Shown here: piece by piece, positions 1-9,684 of the stretch
Numbering within the stretch: position 1 is the stretch's first letter
Layout of the letters: every line of letters starts with the position of its first letter
Source: Hyphomicrobiales bacterium
GTDB lineage: Bacteria; Pseudomonadota; Alphaproteobacteria; Rhizobiales; Beijerinckiaceae
Direction: 5' to 3'
Length of the DNA stretch: 64,000 bases
Assembly (NCBI GenBank): GCA_028869185.1
Contig: JAGWTA010000001.1
Location: 1 to 64,000 of the forward strand
Notes under the pieces: model-generated
Database searches by the model: none
What the model saw: only the letters and a program-made list of their open reading frames with translations
What the model was told of the DNA's origin: nothing
Position numbers and translations under genes: made by a program

Positions 1-1846
1 CGATGGTGGCGAAGCTGTCGTCGGTGAGAACGACACCGGCTGCTGCTCGGGCAGCGTCACTGCCGACGCGTCCCATCGCTACGCCGACCGATGCGGCGCG
101 CAAGGCCGGCGCGTCGTTGACACCATCCCCGGTCACCATGACGACGCTGCCCGCGTCAGTCAGAGCACGCACGATCCTGAGCTTGTCGCCCGGCTGCGCA
201 CGGGCAACGACGGCGCCATCGCGCAGTTTCTCGGCAAGCGCATGATCGCTCAGCGCACCAAGTTCATTGCCGAGGAGCTGATGATGCGCAGCGATGCCGG
301 CCTCCTCAGCGACCTTCAGCGCGGTGGTCGGCTGATCGCCCGTGATGATGGACACGCCGACGCCAGCTTCTCGAAGCATCGCCATGGCGCTCGCTACTTC
401 TGGCCGAACCGGGTCGCGAAGAACGACCACCCCTTCGAATACGAGATCGGTTTCGGCTTCGTCGCGCGATGTGGGTCGGCTTTGAGCGGATCGAGACGCG
501 ACCCCCAGGACACGACCGTCGCGGCCAAAGACTGCCGCCGCGTCCGAGAGTAAGACTAGCGTGGCGTCGTCGAGCGGCCGCACTTGGTCGGCGGCCCGAT
601 AGGCAGAACAGCGTGCAAGGATCGATTCCGGCGCGCCCTTCACACCGATCGCATAGCCACCGTCAAAGGCGGCGTAGCCTGAAGCCAGGCGTCGTGCCTG
701 GTCGAACGGAAAATGCTCGCCCTCTGGAAGGGCGGGCGCGGCCGCCCGGATCGCCGCATCCATTGGATCGAGAGTGACTCCATCGCCCCCGTCCTCACTG
801 GCGAGGCCGGCGGTGCGAAGCAAGAGGTCCTTTGACGTGTCTCCTTCGCCCAGCAGCTCTGCAACCGGCACCGCTTTATCGAGTGCCATCCGATTGAGCG
901 TCAGGGTCCCGGTCTTGTCGGTGCAAATGGTCGTCACCGCGCCTAGCGTTTCCGCTGCGCGAAGCTGCCTTACGATCGCCCCCCGCCGCGCAAGCTTTAG
1001 GCTGCCTAACCCAAGGACGATCACGATCAGAACCGCCAATTCCTCAGGGATCGTCGCAAAAGCCAGCGACAAGCCGGTCAGCAACATTTCCTTCGGCGGC
1101 TGCCCTGCAAGCACCCCGATCATCGGGATCACGATGCTGACGGCGATGGCGGCCCAGAGCAGCGTCCGCGCCAGCTCAGCCATGCGCCGCTGCATCGGCG
1201 TCTTCGGTTCCTTGGTAGCAGCCACAAGTTCCGCTATCTTGCCCAGCGTCGATTGAGCGCCAGTCCGCGTAACCACCGCTCGCCCCGCTCCGCGCACGAC
1301 TAGCGTGCCGCCAAGAAGCTCGGGATGCTCGGCGTTGTGAGATACCGGTTCGGACTCTCCGGTAACCAAGGACTCGTCTACGGCGATGTCTTGGGCTGCG
1401 ATCAATTGCGCGTCGGCGGGTATGCGCGACCCGGCTCGCAGTTCCAGAAGATCGCCGGGAACGAGAGTCTCGACCGGCTGTTCCGACGGCCGTCCGTCAC
1501 GCCAGACAAGAGCCTTCGGCTCTGCCAGAGCCGCGAGAGCCGCGACGGCGCGACCGGCCCGCCACTCGATGCCGGCTTCCGTGATGGCCACCGTAACGAT
1601 AACGCCGAGCACGATCAGCGCGTCGCGCGTCTCTCCGAACAGGAAGTATAGGCCGCCCACGGCCAACAGGAGCAGGACCAGGGGCTCACGAAGCGATTCC
1701 AGGAGCTCGTCCCAGAACGTCTCATCTCTACCTGTCGAAACGCGATTTGGGCCGACCTGAGCCAGACGTTGCGCGGCATCGTTCGCAGAGAGCCCGAGGG
1801 ATAAAGCAGGCGGGTTACCCGTGGAGGTCGAAGTGTTCTCATTCAT
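1..1846 (-). CDS. Cation-translocating P-type ATPase (3' end beyond window)
   Basis: This is the N-terminal ~615 codons of a P-type ATPase, read on the minus strand and running off the left edge. The translation shows the phosphorylation motif DKTGTLT (near 920-940), a membrane-helix-4 motif ATIPEEL (near 1050), a TGES actuator motif (near 1360), and the hinge region TGDGVNDAPALRAASVG close to the edge. PEEL is not the CPC of heavy-metal pumps or the PEGLP of Ca2+ pumps, so the ion is unknown; it resembles the P2-type pumps often annotated as Ca2+/Mg2+-like. The start ATG at 1846 shares one base with the stop of the upstream histidine kinase (TGATG), so it is the third gene of a two-component operon and probably its output. 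Confidence 0.9.
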   Translation of the reverse strand, partial: MNENTSTSTGNPPALSLGLSANDAAQRLAQVGPNRVSTGRDETFWDELLESLREPLVLLLLAVGGLYFLFGETRDALIVLGVIVTVAITEAGIEWRAGRAVAALAALAEPKALVWRDGRPSEQPVETLVPGDLLELRAGSRIPADAQLIAAQDIAVDESLVTGESEPVSHNAEHPELLGGTLVVRGAGRAVVTRTGAQSTLGKIAELVAATKEPKTPMQRRMAELARTLLWAAIAVSIVIPMIGVLAGQPPKEMLLTGLSLAFATIPEELAVLIVIVLGLGSLKLARRGAIVRQLRAAETLGAVTTICTDKTGTLTLNRMALDKAVPVAELLGEGDTSKDLLLRTAGLASEDGGDGVTLDPMDAAIRAAAPALPEGEHFPFDQARRLASGYAAFDGGYAIGVKGAPESILARCSAYRAADQVRPLDDATLVLLSDAAAVFGRDGRVLGVASRSAQSRPTSRDEAETDLVFEGVVVLRDPVRPEVASAMAMLREAGVGVSIITGDQPTTALKVAEEAGIAAHHQLLGNELGALSDHALAEKLRDGAVVARAQPGDKLRIVRALTDAGSVVMVTGDGVNDAPALRAASVGVAMGRVGSDAARAAAGVVLTDDSFATI

Positions 1847-3258
1847 CAGGAGTGATTTCCGACGTTTGTTCTTTCGCGCGGTAGTGAGACTTCGACTGCC
1901 ATGTTGATGCCCGGCGCAAAGCAGGCGTCCCCGCCATGAGATCGCGCCACCTGCCGCACGATCGTCAGTCCGAGCCCAGAACCTCGCTTTGCGGGGTCGC
2001 CCTTACGGAAACGTTCGAACAACGCGTCGCGCTCTGCTTCCGGTATGTGTTCACCCTCGTCGCTTACGCGGATCAGGGCGAACGGCGGATGATCGTCGCT
2101 CGATGCTTGTTCTAAAGCGGCTACGGTCACCTGGATCGTGCCCCGCCCATGATAGAGTGCGTTTTCAACCAAGTTCCGGACCATGTCCCTCAGGTCGTCC
2201 GGATCGCCCTTTGCCCGCACGGGCTCGCGGGCATCCACTGTGACCAGGCGATCATGCGCCTCGGCAAGTGGAAGGATGGCCGCAACTGCTTCGCGGGCGA
2301 TACGAGCCAAGTTTACCGGCATACGCTCGCGCCGTCCGCGCGACTCTTTGCGTGCCAAATCGAGCAGTTGGGAAACAAGGCGCTTCATCCGCGCAAGATC
2401 GTCGTGAATGCTCGTCCAATCGATCTCACCTGCGCACAACTGCGCGCGCTGAAGTCTCAGGTCGAGCACCGTGAGCGGCGTCCTGAGTTCGTGCGCGGCA
2501 TTTGCAGTAATCCGTTTCTCTATGGCATAGGCGTCCGTAAGCCGATCAAGCGCCTCATTGAACGAACTAACCAGAGGGCGAAGTTCGATCGGCAGTCGTT
2601 CCAACGAAATTCGCGATTCCAGATCATGAGGTCCGACCAAGGCCGCTTGCGCGGACGCTTCCCTGATCGGATTCAGCGTACGCTTGATAACCAAAGTGAT
2701 CAGAGCAAATGCGACCACTCCGAACGGCGCGAATATCCAAAGTGTTTCCGAATGCTCTTCAAGCAGGCTTTCCGCAAAGGCCTCGCTACGGGGAGCGGTC
2801 CTAGCGACGACGACGAAACCACCGTCAGGGAGGCGCGCCGTCAGAGCAGGCGTATCGCTTGGGCCAAGAAAATGGAGGCGGCCCAGTTCCTCACCTGGTG
2901 GCGGCGCATCGGTTAGGGGCAATGGCCCCTGGTCGGTGCGGTTCGCCGAAAGTCCGACTACACGACCGGCACGGTCGAAGACTGTGAAATAATAGCCGCT
3001 GTCTCGCTCGTCATAGACTCGCTTCCAGTCGACCGGTATCCGTGCTTCTATAAACTGCCCACCGCCGGACTGGGCTGTTCTTATTAGCTCCCGCGCTTGC
3101 TCCTGCAATGTACGCGCTTGGATCGCTTCTCGCGTACCATGCGTGTCGAGATAAAAGAATCCGAACGCAGCAGCGATGCCTGTCGCAAATATGGCTGCGA
3201 GCGCCATTCCGATACGGCGGCTCAAGCTTGGGATAAAGAGGCTCGTGACAACGCTCAT
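1846..3258 (-). CDS. Two-component sensor histidine kinase
   Basis: This is a 470-aa inner-membrane kinase. An N-terminal membrane segment (about residues 15-38) and a second one near residue 175 flank a periplasmic domain of ~135 residues. These are followed by a HAMP-like linker, the H-box ANAAHELRTPL (phospho-acceptor His), and ATP-binding N and G boxes (NLVENALYHG, GSGLGLTIV). The start overlaps the stop of the response regulator by four bases (ATGA), and its own stop overlaps the P-type ATPase start, so the three genes are translationally coupled. The context suggests sensing of metal or envelope stress. The ligand cannot be read from the sequence. Confidence 0.93.
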   Translation of the reverse strand: MSVVTSLFIPSLSRRIGMALAAIFATGIAAAFGFFYLDTHGTREAIQARTLQEQARELIRTAQSGGGQFIEARIPVDWKRVYDERDSGYYFTVFDRAGRVVGLSANRTDQGPLPLTDAPPPGEELGRLHFLGPSDTPALTARLPDGGFVVVARTAPRSEAFAESLLEEHSETLWIFAPFGVVAFALITLVIKRTLNPIREASAQAALVGPHDLESRISLERLPIELRPLVSSFNEALDRLTDAYAIEKRITANAAHELRTPLTVLDLRLQRAQLCAGEIDWTSIHDDLARMKRLVSQLLDLARKESRGRRERMPVNLARIAREAVAAILPLAEAHDRLVTVDAREPVRAKGDPDDLRDMVRNLVENALYHGRGTIQVTVAALEQASSDDHPPFALIRVSDEGEHIPEAERDALFERFRKGDPAKRGSGLGLTIVRQVARSHGGDACFAPGINMAVEVSLPRERTNVGNHS

Positions 3259-3941
3259 TGCGACGCCCGATCGCTAATAAGGCGGTATCCGATCCCGCGC
3301 TTGGTTTCGATCTCGACTGATGCCTTAACCGAAGAGAGCCGCCGCCTTAGCCGGGAAACCAACGCTTCAAGAGCGTTTGGCGTGACCGGTTCGCTAAAGG
3401 CGTAGAGCCGATCCTCCAGCGCCTCACGAACAACCGTGTGCTCCCCCGCACGCATCAACTCTTCAAGCAGCGCCGCCTCACGTTTAGTGACGCTGAACTC
3501 GCGTCCGTCGACCGATGGCGCGCGCGATCCGATGTCGAACGACAGGTTGCCACTGACAAGAAGCCCGCGTTCACGTGCGCCGGGACGGCGGAGGACGGCG
3601 CGAATTCGCGCTTCAAGTTCCAAGAGGTCGAACGGCTTTAGTACAAAATCGTCGGCACCAGCATTAAGAAGTGCAATGCGATCCTCGAACGCATCGCGTG
3701 CCGTAAAAATGATAACGGGCAAGCTACTGCCAGTTCTCGCACGAACTTCCCGCAGCAGAGCCTCACCGGTACCGTCCGGCAGCCCGAGATCGAGCAGCAT
3801 CAGGTCATAACTACTCACCGCCAGCGCTGCGCGCGCTTCATCCGCGCGGCCAACACCATCGACCACGAAGTCGAGCGCAGTGAAATGCTCGACTACGAGG
3901 CTTCGCAACGGGACGTCATCCTCGATCACGAGCAGCTTCAT
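3255..3941 (-). CDS. OmpR/PhoB-family response regulator
   Basis: This is a 228-aa two-domain regulator. The receiver begins MKLLVIEDD and has the phospho-acceptor Asp in LMLLDLGLPDG and the conserved Lys in VLKPFD. The C-terminal winged-helix domain ends with TKRGIGYRLI, typical of OmpR/PhoB effectors. The start at 3941 is preferred over an in-frame ATG 69 bases upstream because the receiver fold begins there and a GGA-rich ribosome site precedes it. It heads an operon with its kinase and a P-type ATPase. It is divergent from the RND efflux operon across a 134-bp region with TGACA repeats, so it probably controls both directions. Confidence 0.93.
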   Translation of the reverse strand: MKLLVIEDDVPLRSLVVEHFTALDFVVDGVGRADEARAALAVSSYDLMLLDLGLPDGTGEALLREVRARTGSSLPVIIFTARDAFEDRIALLNAGADDFVLKPFDLLELEARIRAVLRRPGARERGLLVSGNLSFDIGSRAPSVDGREFSVTKREAALLEELMRAGEHTVVREALEDRLYAFSEPVTPNALEALVSRLRRRLSSVKASVEIETKRGIGYRLISDRASQ

Positions 3942-3982
3942 AGACTCGTCCAATCTTGCTGGAGGGGAATAGGGCATTGTTG

Positions 3983-4032
3983 CCTGACAATAACCTGACA
4001 GAAAAATCACACTCTGTCAGCGGACCGTCAGG
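3983..4032. promoter_or_regulatory. Repeated TGACAG/CTGTCA elements between the two-component and efflux operons
   Basis: CCTGACA occurs at 3983-3989 and 3994-4000 (an 11-bp direct-repeat period). CTGTCAG (4014-4020) and CGTCAGG (4026-4032) follow in inverted orientation. An 11-bp repeat spacing is typical of OmpR-family regulators, whose paired monomers bind direct repeats. The site lies in the divergent region between the response regulator (start 3941) and the efflux outer-membrane gene (start 4076). Confidence 0.5.
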
Positions 4033-4075
4033 AAGCGCCAATAAACACACCGACACGACTACAAGGCGGGACCTG

Positions 4076-5524
4076 ATGAGGGTGAAGGGTGCGAAGACGG
4101 GGACAGAGATTGATCGAACGTGCCGAACTTCGATTAATCGAAAAATACCGCGTAGGCCCAGGAATCGGAGCAGCCAAGGGCTGCTAATCTTCTCATTGCT
4201 CGCCTCGACAGCCCTCGTCCTGTCAGGTTGCGCCACCTATCGTCCTCAACCGCTGGACAATAGCGCCGATCCACTGAAAGGACCCGTCGTCGCGGCCATC
4301 ACTCAAGAGCCCGTAACAATCGATCGGGTGTGGCTGAAGCCTGCCGTTGTTGACCTTGCGCGGCCCTTGGACGGCAACGCTGTCGCTATCCTGACCGTGC
4401 TCGCAAATCCCGATCTGAAGGCCCTGCGGCAGCGCGCCGGCGTCGCCGATGCCCAGGTCTTTGCCGCGGGGCTGCTTCCGGATCCAACGATCAGCGTCGG
4501 TGCGAGTCTCCCGATTTCCGCACCCGACACATTGACCAGCTTCGCTGGAGCGCTCGCACTGGACCTGAACGCACTGCGCACGCGTGGCGTATCGCGTCAG
4601 AAGGCCCAGGCCGAATCACGTCGAGTCCGGCTCGATCTCGTCTGGTCGGAATGGCAGACTGCCGGACAAGCACGCATCCAGGCCGCTCGGATCATAAGCC
4701 TAAAGCGTCGCCGAACACTTGAAACTTTGAGCCAACGGGCCGCGCAATCGCTGCTAGATCGAAGCCTACGCGCGGCCGGCCGTGGCGACCTTCCCGCTGA
4801 TCGCGTTCAGGCCGCCAGAATTGCGGCGTTCGACTCCGCTAATCGACTTCGGACGGTCGAGGCCGATCTCGTTGCCGCGGAGTCCGAACTGACCAAGCTG
4901 ATGGGGCTTCCGCCGAACTATCCGCTGCGCCTTTCCGAAAGCCATCTTCCAGCGCCGCCGCCCGACACGGCCCGGCTTTTTGCGATTGCTCTCTCGCAAC
5001 GCGCCGATCTCCAGGCGTTGCGGGCCGGTTATGCGGCGCAGGAAGCCGCAGTGCACAAAGCCGTGCTCGACCAGTTTCCTAACTTGACACTCTCTATCGA
5101 CGGCAATCGCGATAATTCCGGTATTGTATCGGCCGGACCGTCCGTTAATTTCACGCTTCCTTTGTGGAACCGAAATCGCGGCGGAATCGCGATCGAACTC
5201 GCGACACGCGCAGCACTCAACGCTGAATATCAAGCTCGTCTTTTTCAAACACGCGCAGAGATCGCCCGCGCGGTAACGGGTCTCGCGTTGGTGCGGCGTA
5301 GACACGCGCGATCCGTTGCCGACCTTGCAGCACTAAGGCAAATGGCAACCGCCAGCCGCCACGCCGCTGATCGAGGCGATCTCTCCCTCGAAACCGCCGA
5401 GGTCGCTGAACAGACACTACGCGATCGCGAACTCGCAATTGCACAGGACGAACAAGCGATCCGAGAACAAACCATTGCTCTCGAATTGCTTACAGGATTG
5501 CCAGAGGAATTATGGCCGCGATGA
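4076..5524 (+). CDS. Outer-membrane efflux lipoprotein (TolC/CusC-type)
   Basis: This is a 482-aa outer-membrane factor of a tripartite pump. After a basic N-terminus comes a lipoprotein signal (LLASTALVLSGC, about residues 38-51), then the two-repeat alpha-helical barrel region typical of TolC/OprM proteins (residues ~100-480, Ala/Arg/Leu-rich coiled-coil helices, PNLTLSIDGNRDN strand region). The start at 4076 is chosen because it has an AAGGCGGG ribosome site; an in-frame ATG at 3956 would lie inside the regulatory region. The next gene begins at the stop (ATGA overlap), giving a three-gene efflux operon. Confidence 0.88.
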   Translation: MRVKGAKTGTEIDRTCRTSINRKIPRRPRNRSSQGLLIFSLLASTALVLSGCATYRPQPLDNSADPLKGPVVAAITQEPVTIDRVWLKPAVVDLARPLDGNAVAILTVLANPDLKALRQRAGVADAQVFAAGLLPDPTISVGASLPISAPDTLTSFAGALALDLNALRTRGVSRQKAQAESRRVRLDLVWSEWQTAGQARIQAARIISLKRRRTLETLSQRAAQSLLDRSLRAAGRGDLPADRVQAARIAAFDSANRLRTVEADLVAAESELTKLMGLPPNYPLRLSESHLPAPPPDTARLFAIALSQRADLQALRAGYAAQEAAVHKAVLDQFPNLTLSIDGNRDNSGIVSAGPSVNFTLPLWNRNRGGIAIELATRAALNAEYQARLFQTRAEIARAVTGLALVRRRHARSVADLAALRQMATASRHAADRGDLSLETAEVAEQTLRDRELAIAQDEQAIREQTIALELLTGLPEELWPR

Positions 5525-6549
5525 GAGGTTTGTGCGTCGTAATCATCTTGACCCAATTGCTGATCTGCTGCTCGAAAAGCAGCAACGGCGCCGGGGACTC
5601 GTCAGGCGCGCCGACCGCGCAAGTCACGCTTGCGCAAGCCGAGCGCGGTTCGATCGCAGAGACAATTGCAATTTTCGGCGCAGCCGAGAACGGCGCTACT
5701 AGCCAGTACGTGCTTTCCGCGCCCGTCGAGGCCATCCTCTCGTCAATAGACGCGCCAGTAGGTAGCGTTGTCCAGGTCGGACAGCCGATCGCCACCCTTA
5801 CGCCAAGCCCTGCAACCAAGCTCGGCTTGGCAAAGGCGTCGGCGGACGCGCGCGCCGCCACCGACGCATATGCCAGGGCGAGACGTCTGCGCTCCGATAA
5901 GCTGGTAAGCGATGCTGAGGTTGAGACTGCGCGCGCATCAGCACAATCGGCACAGGCGACACTGGCGAGCCTCTCCGCGCGACGCCAATCATTGCAGCTG
6001 AACGCAACAGACGCCGGCTATGTACAGAAGATTAATGCGAGTCCTGGCGACCTGCTCACCGCCGGCGCGGCGGTTGCGATCGTAGCGCGAACTGGTGATC
6101 TCCGCGCGCGGTTCGGTGTCGATCCCGCGCTTGCGCGCCGCTTGGCACCGGGCCAGCCGCTGACAATCAAGCCTGCAGGTGGCGGCACGACGCTGACGAC
6201 TCAGATCTTGTCGATAGATCCGACGACCGATTCGCGGACGCGCCTCGCGTCCGTGTTCGCGCAGATCCCGACCGGTGCCGATATCGGAGCCGGAGAAGGC
6301 CTGGAGGGACGTGTCTCGACAAAGACCTCCACCGACGCAGTCACTATTCCTTATTCTGCGTTGCTCGACGACGGTGGGCAGCCCTACGTATTCATCGTTG
6401 AGCAGGGCGTAGCCCATCGCCGCGAAGTGCAGATCGCCGCCGTCAATGCCGATCACGCCGCTATCGCCGTAGGCCTGCGCATTGGCGATCTCGTCGTCAC
6501 CCAGGGCGGCACTGCGCTCGTAGACGGCATGAAGGTGCGCGCGAAATGA
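5521..6549 (+). CDS. Efflux periplasmic adaptor (membrane fusion protein)
   Basis: This is a 342-aa HlyD/MFP-family adaptor that links the inner-membrane RND pump to the outer-membrane channel. A hydrophobic N-terminus ends in a CCS motif that could be a weak lipobox. It is followed by a lipoyl half (SAPVEAILSSIDAPVGSVVQVGQPIATL), a short helical hairpin (KASADARAATDAY and on), and the second lipoyl/beta-barrel part (TDAGYVQKINASPGDLLTAGAAV). The start at 5521 gives a four-base ATGA overlap with the preceding gene; an ATG three codons upstream is also possible. Its stop overlaps the RND start in the same way. Confidence 0.88.
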   Translation: MRGLCVVIILTQLLICCSKSSNGAGDSSGAPTAQVTLAQAERGSIAETIAIFGAAENGATSQYVLSAPVEAILSSIDAPVGSVVQVGQPIATLTPSPATKLGLAKASADARAATDAYARARRLRSDKLVSDAEVETARASAQSAQATLASLSARRQSLQLNATDAGYVQKINASPGDLLTAGAAVAIVARTGDLRARFGVDPALARRLAPGQPLTIKPAGGGTTLTTQILSIDPTTDSRTRLASVFAQIPTGADIGAGEGLEGRVSTKTSTDAVTIPYSALLDDGGQPYVFIVEQGVAHRREVQIAAVNADHAAIAVGLRIGDLVVTQGGTALVDGMKVRAK

Positions 6550-9500
6550 CGTCGATGCTCCAACGCCATACGGCAACAATTTGGCTTGGCGTCATCATTC
6601 TGACTCTTGGTGGGCTCTTTGCCGCGAGCAGTCGGCCCGTCAGCCTCTTTCCCAAGATCGACTATCCTCGCGTCGTCGTCTCGATCGACGCAGGTGACCG
6701 CGATCCTGACCAGATGGCAGCAGAAATCACACGCCCGATCGAGGTCGCGCTACGCGAGATACCTGGTGTCATCCAGGTCCGCTCAAGAACCAGTCGGGGC
6801 GTGGCCGACGTCTCACTTAACTTCGCTTGGGGACAGGACATGGTCCTTGCCACCCAGGCGGTACAAGGAGCCGTTGCGGCCCTCTTGCCAAAGCTACCGG
6901 CGGGAACGAATTTCGAGGTCCGCCGCTCCGATCCAACAACAATGTTTCCGACAATCGGCTTCGCTTTAACTTCCGATCGGCGTGACGCCACCAGTCTTCG
7001 CCGCTTCGCCGAATTACAGCTACGGCCGATGCTGCTTGGAGTTCCTGGCGTCGCCAAGGTCGATGTCCTTGGGGGAAGCCCGCGGGAATTCGCTATCGAT
7101 CTGAATCCGGCGCAGCTTACCGCGCTTGGACTGAGTTCCGGAGATGTCACCGCCGCTGTTGCGAAAGCGAATGTCATTCGCGGTGTGGGGCGGATTGAGG
7201 ACCGACACCGGCTCTACCTGGTACTGGCTCGTCACCGAACTGCATCGATTGCAGATCTCGAGCGAATACCGGTCAAGGCGGGTGATGCCGGCGGAGCTGG
7301 CCTGGTCCTGCTCGGCCAAATCGCCAAGATCGAACCAACGCCCGCGCCAAAATATACAGCGGTCACATCAAACGGGCGCCCGGCAGTGCTCCTGAACGTG
7401 CATCAAGCGCTATCCGCCGACACAGTGGCCATCGCGTCCAGCGTCTCCTCAAGACTGAAGAACGCCGTTGTTCCCGCCGACATCTCAATTGAACCCTACT
7501 ATGACCAGTCCGAGCTCGTCCGTGGTGCGGCTTACGCAGTCGGGGAAGCCATCGTGCTCGGCGCGCTTCTTGCTGGCGTCGTGTTGTTTCTGTTCCTGCG
7601 GAGCGCGCGGCTTATGGTGATCACCGGTCTCATGTTGCCGGCGGTCCTCGCCGCCGCCTGTCTGGGCCTGATGGCGCTCGGGCTTAGTTTCAACATGATG
7701 ACGCTTGGCGGAATGGCTGCCGCGGTCGGACTCGTTGTCGACGACGCGGTAGTAATGCTTGAACACATCATGCGGCGAATGCAGGAAGGCGAAGCCAACG
7801 AGACCAGAGGTAGACTCGTCGCCGCCGCGGAGATGGGCAAACCCCTGGTCGGTTCAACCCTCGCGACGATCATTGTGTTCGCGCCACTCGCGTTCATCAG
7901 CGGTGTGACCGGCGGGTTTTTCAAAGCACTGGCGATTACCATGGTCGCCGCGCTAGGTGTCTCGCTACTCTACGCTCGCTTCGTCATACCGCTCGTCGCC
8001 GCATACTGGCTGCGTGAAAAGGATGCTGAAGCTGCTGAGCGAGTCGGCGGTTTTCTGTCGCATCTCGTTCGGATCTACGAACGTGCGGCCGATCGTGCCT
8101 TTGCCCATCGTCTCCTTTTCGTTCCGATCCTGGCAATCGGATTGGCCGTCTTGGGCTGGGTCGCGTGGTCGAACGTGCCGTCCGGTTTCATGCCCGAGAT
8201 GGACGAAGGGGGCTTTGTGCTCGATTACAAAGCTCAGTCCGGTGCCTCGCTCACCGATACCGACCGCCTTCTGCGGCAAGTCGAGCAGATCATTACCGCG
8301 ACGCCAGAGGTGGCCAGCTATTCACGCAGGACCGGTCTGCAGTTTGGGGGTGGCCTGACTGAACCTGATTCTGGCGATATTTTCATTCGGCTTAAGGGAG
8401 GCAACCGTCGTCCAATCGAGGAGGTGATTTCAGAGATCCGAAGCAAGGTCGAACGCAAAGTGCCTGGCCTCCAGATCGAAACCGTTCAGCTCATGGAAGA
8501 TGTCATCGGTGACTTGACGGCAGTGCCACAACCGATTGAAGTCAAACTGTTTAGCGGTGATCCCGCCACACTCCAGAAGGCGGCGTTGGGAGTTGCGGGC
8601 ACAATCCGTAAAATTCAGGGCGTTGTAGAGGTCGTCGATGGGTTGCGTGTCGCGGGCGATGCGCTCAGCGTCGATATCGATCCTGCCGCTGCGGCTCAGC
8701 ATGGGCTCGATCCGAACGCCATCGCAACTCAACTCGAAGCGCTGATAGCCGGCGTCACGCCGACCCAAGTACGTGTTGGCGAACAGCTTCTTGATGTTCG
8801 CGTTCGCGGGCCAGCATCATTGCGCGATCGCGCTCAGCAAATCGAAAACCTCCCCCTGACGGCTCCGGACGGACATAACCTAAGGGTCAGGCAGATCGCC
8901 AAAGTATTGGTCCTAGCAGGTCAGAAGCAGATAACTCGCGAAGATCTTGCACCGTTCGTTGCGGTGACCGCCCGCCTAGACGGCCGCGATCTCGGTTCGG
9001 CTATGAGGGAGGTTCGTGCAGCCGTAATCAACCTCAAACTCCCGAAATCGGTACGCGTCGAATATGGCGGCCTTTATGCCGAGCAGCAAAAGAGCTTCGC
9101 CGATCTTGCCATGGTGTTCGGGGCGGCGCTGCTGTTGACCACCTTGCTGCTGAGTTTCCTCTTTGAACGCGTAGCATGGACCGTGTCCGCCGTCGTCACG
9201 GTCCTTCTATCAGCAGTCGCCGTGCTGCTTGGCCTTTGGATCACACAAATTGAGCTAAACATCTCTGCTTTGATGGGCCTGACCATGGTTGTCGGCATGG
9301 TGACCGAACTTGTAATCTTCTATCTCGCTGAACTCGACACAGACCTGCATGCAGACATCTCCTCCTTGCGGGTCGCCGGCGCCAAACGCCTCCGGCCGAT
9401 CGTAATGTCGGCGCTGATCGCCATCCTGACTCTCAGCCCCCTAGCGCTTGGCTTCAGCCGAGGCGCCGGTCTGCAGAAACCGCTCGCGACGGCGATAATC

Positions 9501-9587
9501 TTCGGATTGACGGCCGCTGTTCCCCTGGTTCTCATTTTCCTGCCAGCGATGATCGCGGTGGTTCAACGAAGGCGCGCTGGCGTATAG
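6546..9587 (+). CDS. RND-family efflux permease
   Basis: This is a 1013-aa, 12-helix proton-driven pump, the full length for the family. The N-terminal helix is followed by the porter motifs LFPKIDYPRVVVSI and GVIQVRSRTSRG, the helix-4 signature GLVVDDAVVMLEHI, and duplicated halves with a second large periplasmic loop starting SNVPSGFMPEMDEG. The paired Asp in helix 4 is the proton relay found in HAE1/AcrB-like pumps; CusA/CzcA-type metal pumps usually have a single Asp there. The neighbourhood is metal-related, but the substrate is open. It is the last gene of the outer-membrane factor-adaptor-pump operon. Confidence 0.92.
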   Translation: MTSMLQRHTATIWLGVIILTLGGLFAASSRPVSLFPKIDYPRVVVSIDAGDRDPDQMAAEITRPIEVALREIPGVIQVRSRTSRGVADVSLNFAWGQDMVLATQAVQGAVAALLPKLPAGTNFEVRRSDPTTMFPTIGFALTSDRRDATSLRRFAELQLRPMLLGVPGVAKVDVLGGSPREFAIDLNPAQLTALGLSSGDVTAAVAKANVIRGVGRIEDRHRLYLVLARHRTASIADLERIPVKAGDAGGAGLVLLGQIAKIEPTPAPKYTAVTSNGRPAVLLNVHQALSADTVAIASSVSSRLKNAVVPADISIEPYYDQSELVRGAAYAVGEAIVLGALLAGVVLFLFLRSARLMVITGLMLPAVLAAACLGLMALGLSFNMMTLGGMAAAVGLVVDDAVVMLEHIMRRMQEGEANETRGRLVAAAEMGKPLVGSTLATIIVFAPLAFISGVTGGFFKALAITMVAALGVSLLYARFVIPLVAAYWLREKDAEAAERVGGFLSHLVRIYERAADRAFAHRLLFVPILAIGLAVLGWVAWSNVPSGFMPEMDEGGFVLDYKAQSGASLTDTDRLLRQVEQIITATPEVASYSRRTGLQFGGGLTEPDSGDIFIRLKGGNRRPIEEVISEIRSKVERKVPGLQIETVQLMEDVIGDLTAVPQPIEVKLFSGDPATLQKAALGVAGTIRKIQGVVEVVDGLRVAGDALSVDIDPAAAAQHGLDPNAIATQLEALIAGVTPTQVRVGEQLLDVRVRGPASLRDRAQQIENLPLTAPDGHNLRVRQIAKVLVLAGQKQITREDLAPFVAVTARLDGRDLGSAMREVRAAVINLKLPKSVRVEYGGLYAEQQKSFADLAMVFGAALLLTTLLLSFLFERVAWTVSAVVTVLLSAVAVLLGLWITQIELNISALMGLTMVVGMVTELVIFYLAELDTDLHADISSLRVAGAKRLRPIVMSALIAILTLSPLALGFSRGAGLQKPLATAIIFGLTAAVPLVLIFLPAMIAVVQRRRAGV

Positions 9588-9609
9588 CCTGCCCCGACCG
9601 GGGTCAGGC
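9587..9609 (+). terminator. Hairpin after the RND operon
   Basis: GCCTG+CCCC pairs with GGGG-T-CAGGC around a GACC loop, giving 9 bp with a one-base bulge. It begins at the stop codon of the pump gene. No U-tract follows, so it may be a 3' processing or stability element rather than an intrinsic terminator. Confidence 0.4.
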
Positions 9610-9684
9610 AGCTTCACATTTGCGGGCGCGGTAAACGCCGCCAACGTTCTTTTGCGCCACGATTGATCTACGGAGGACATCGAA

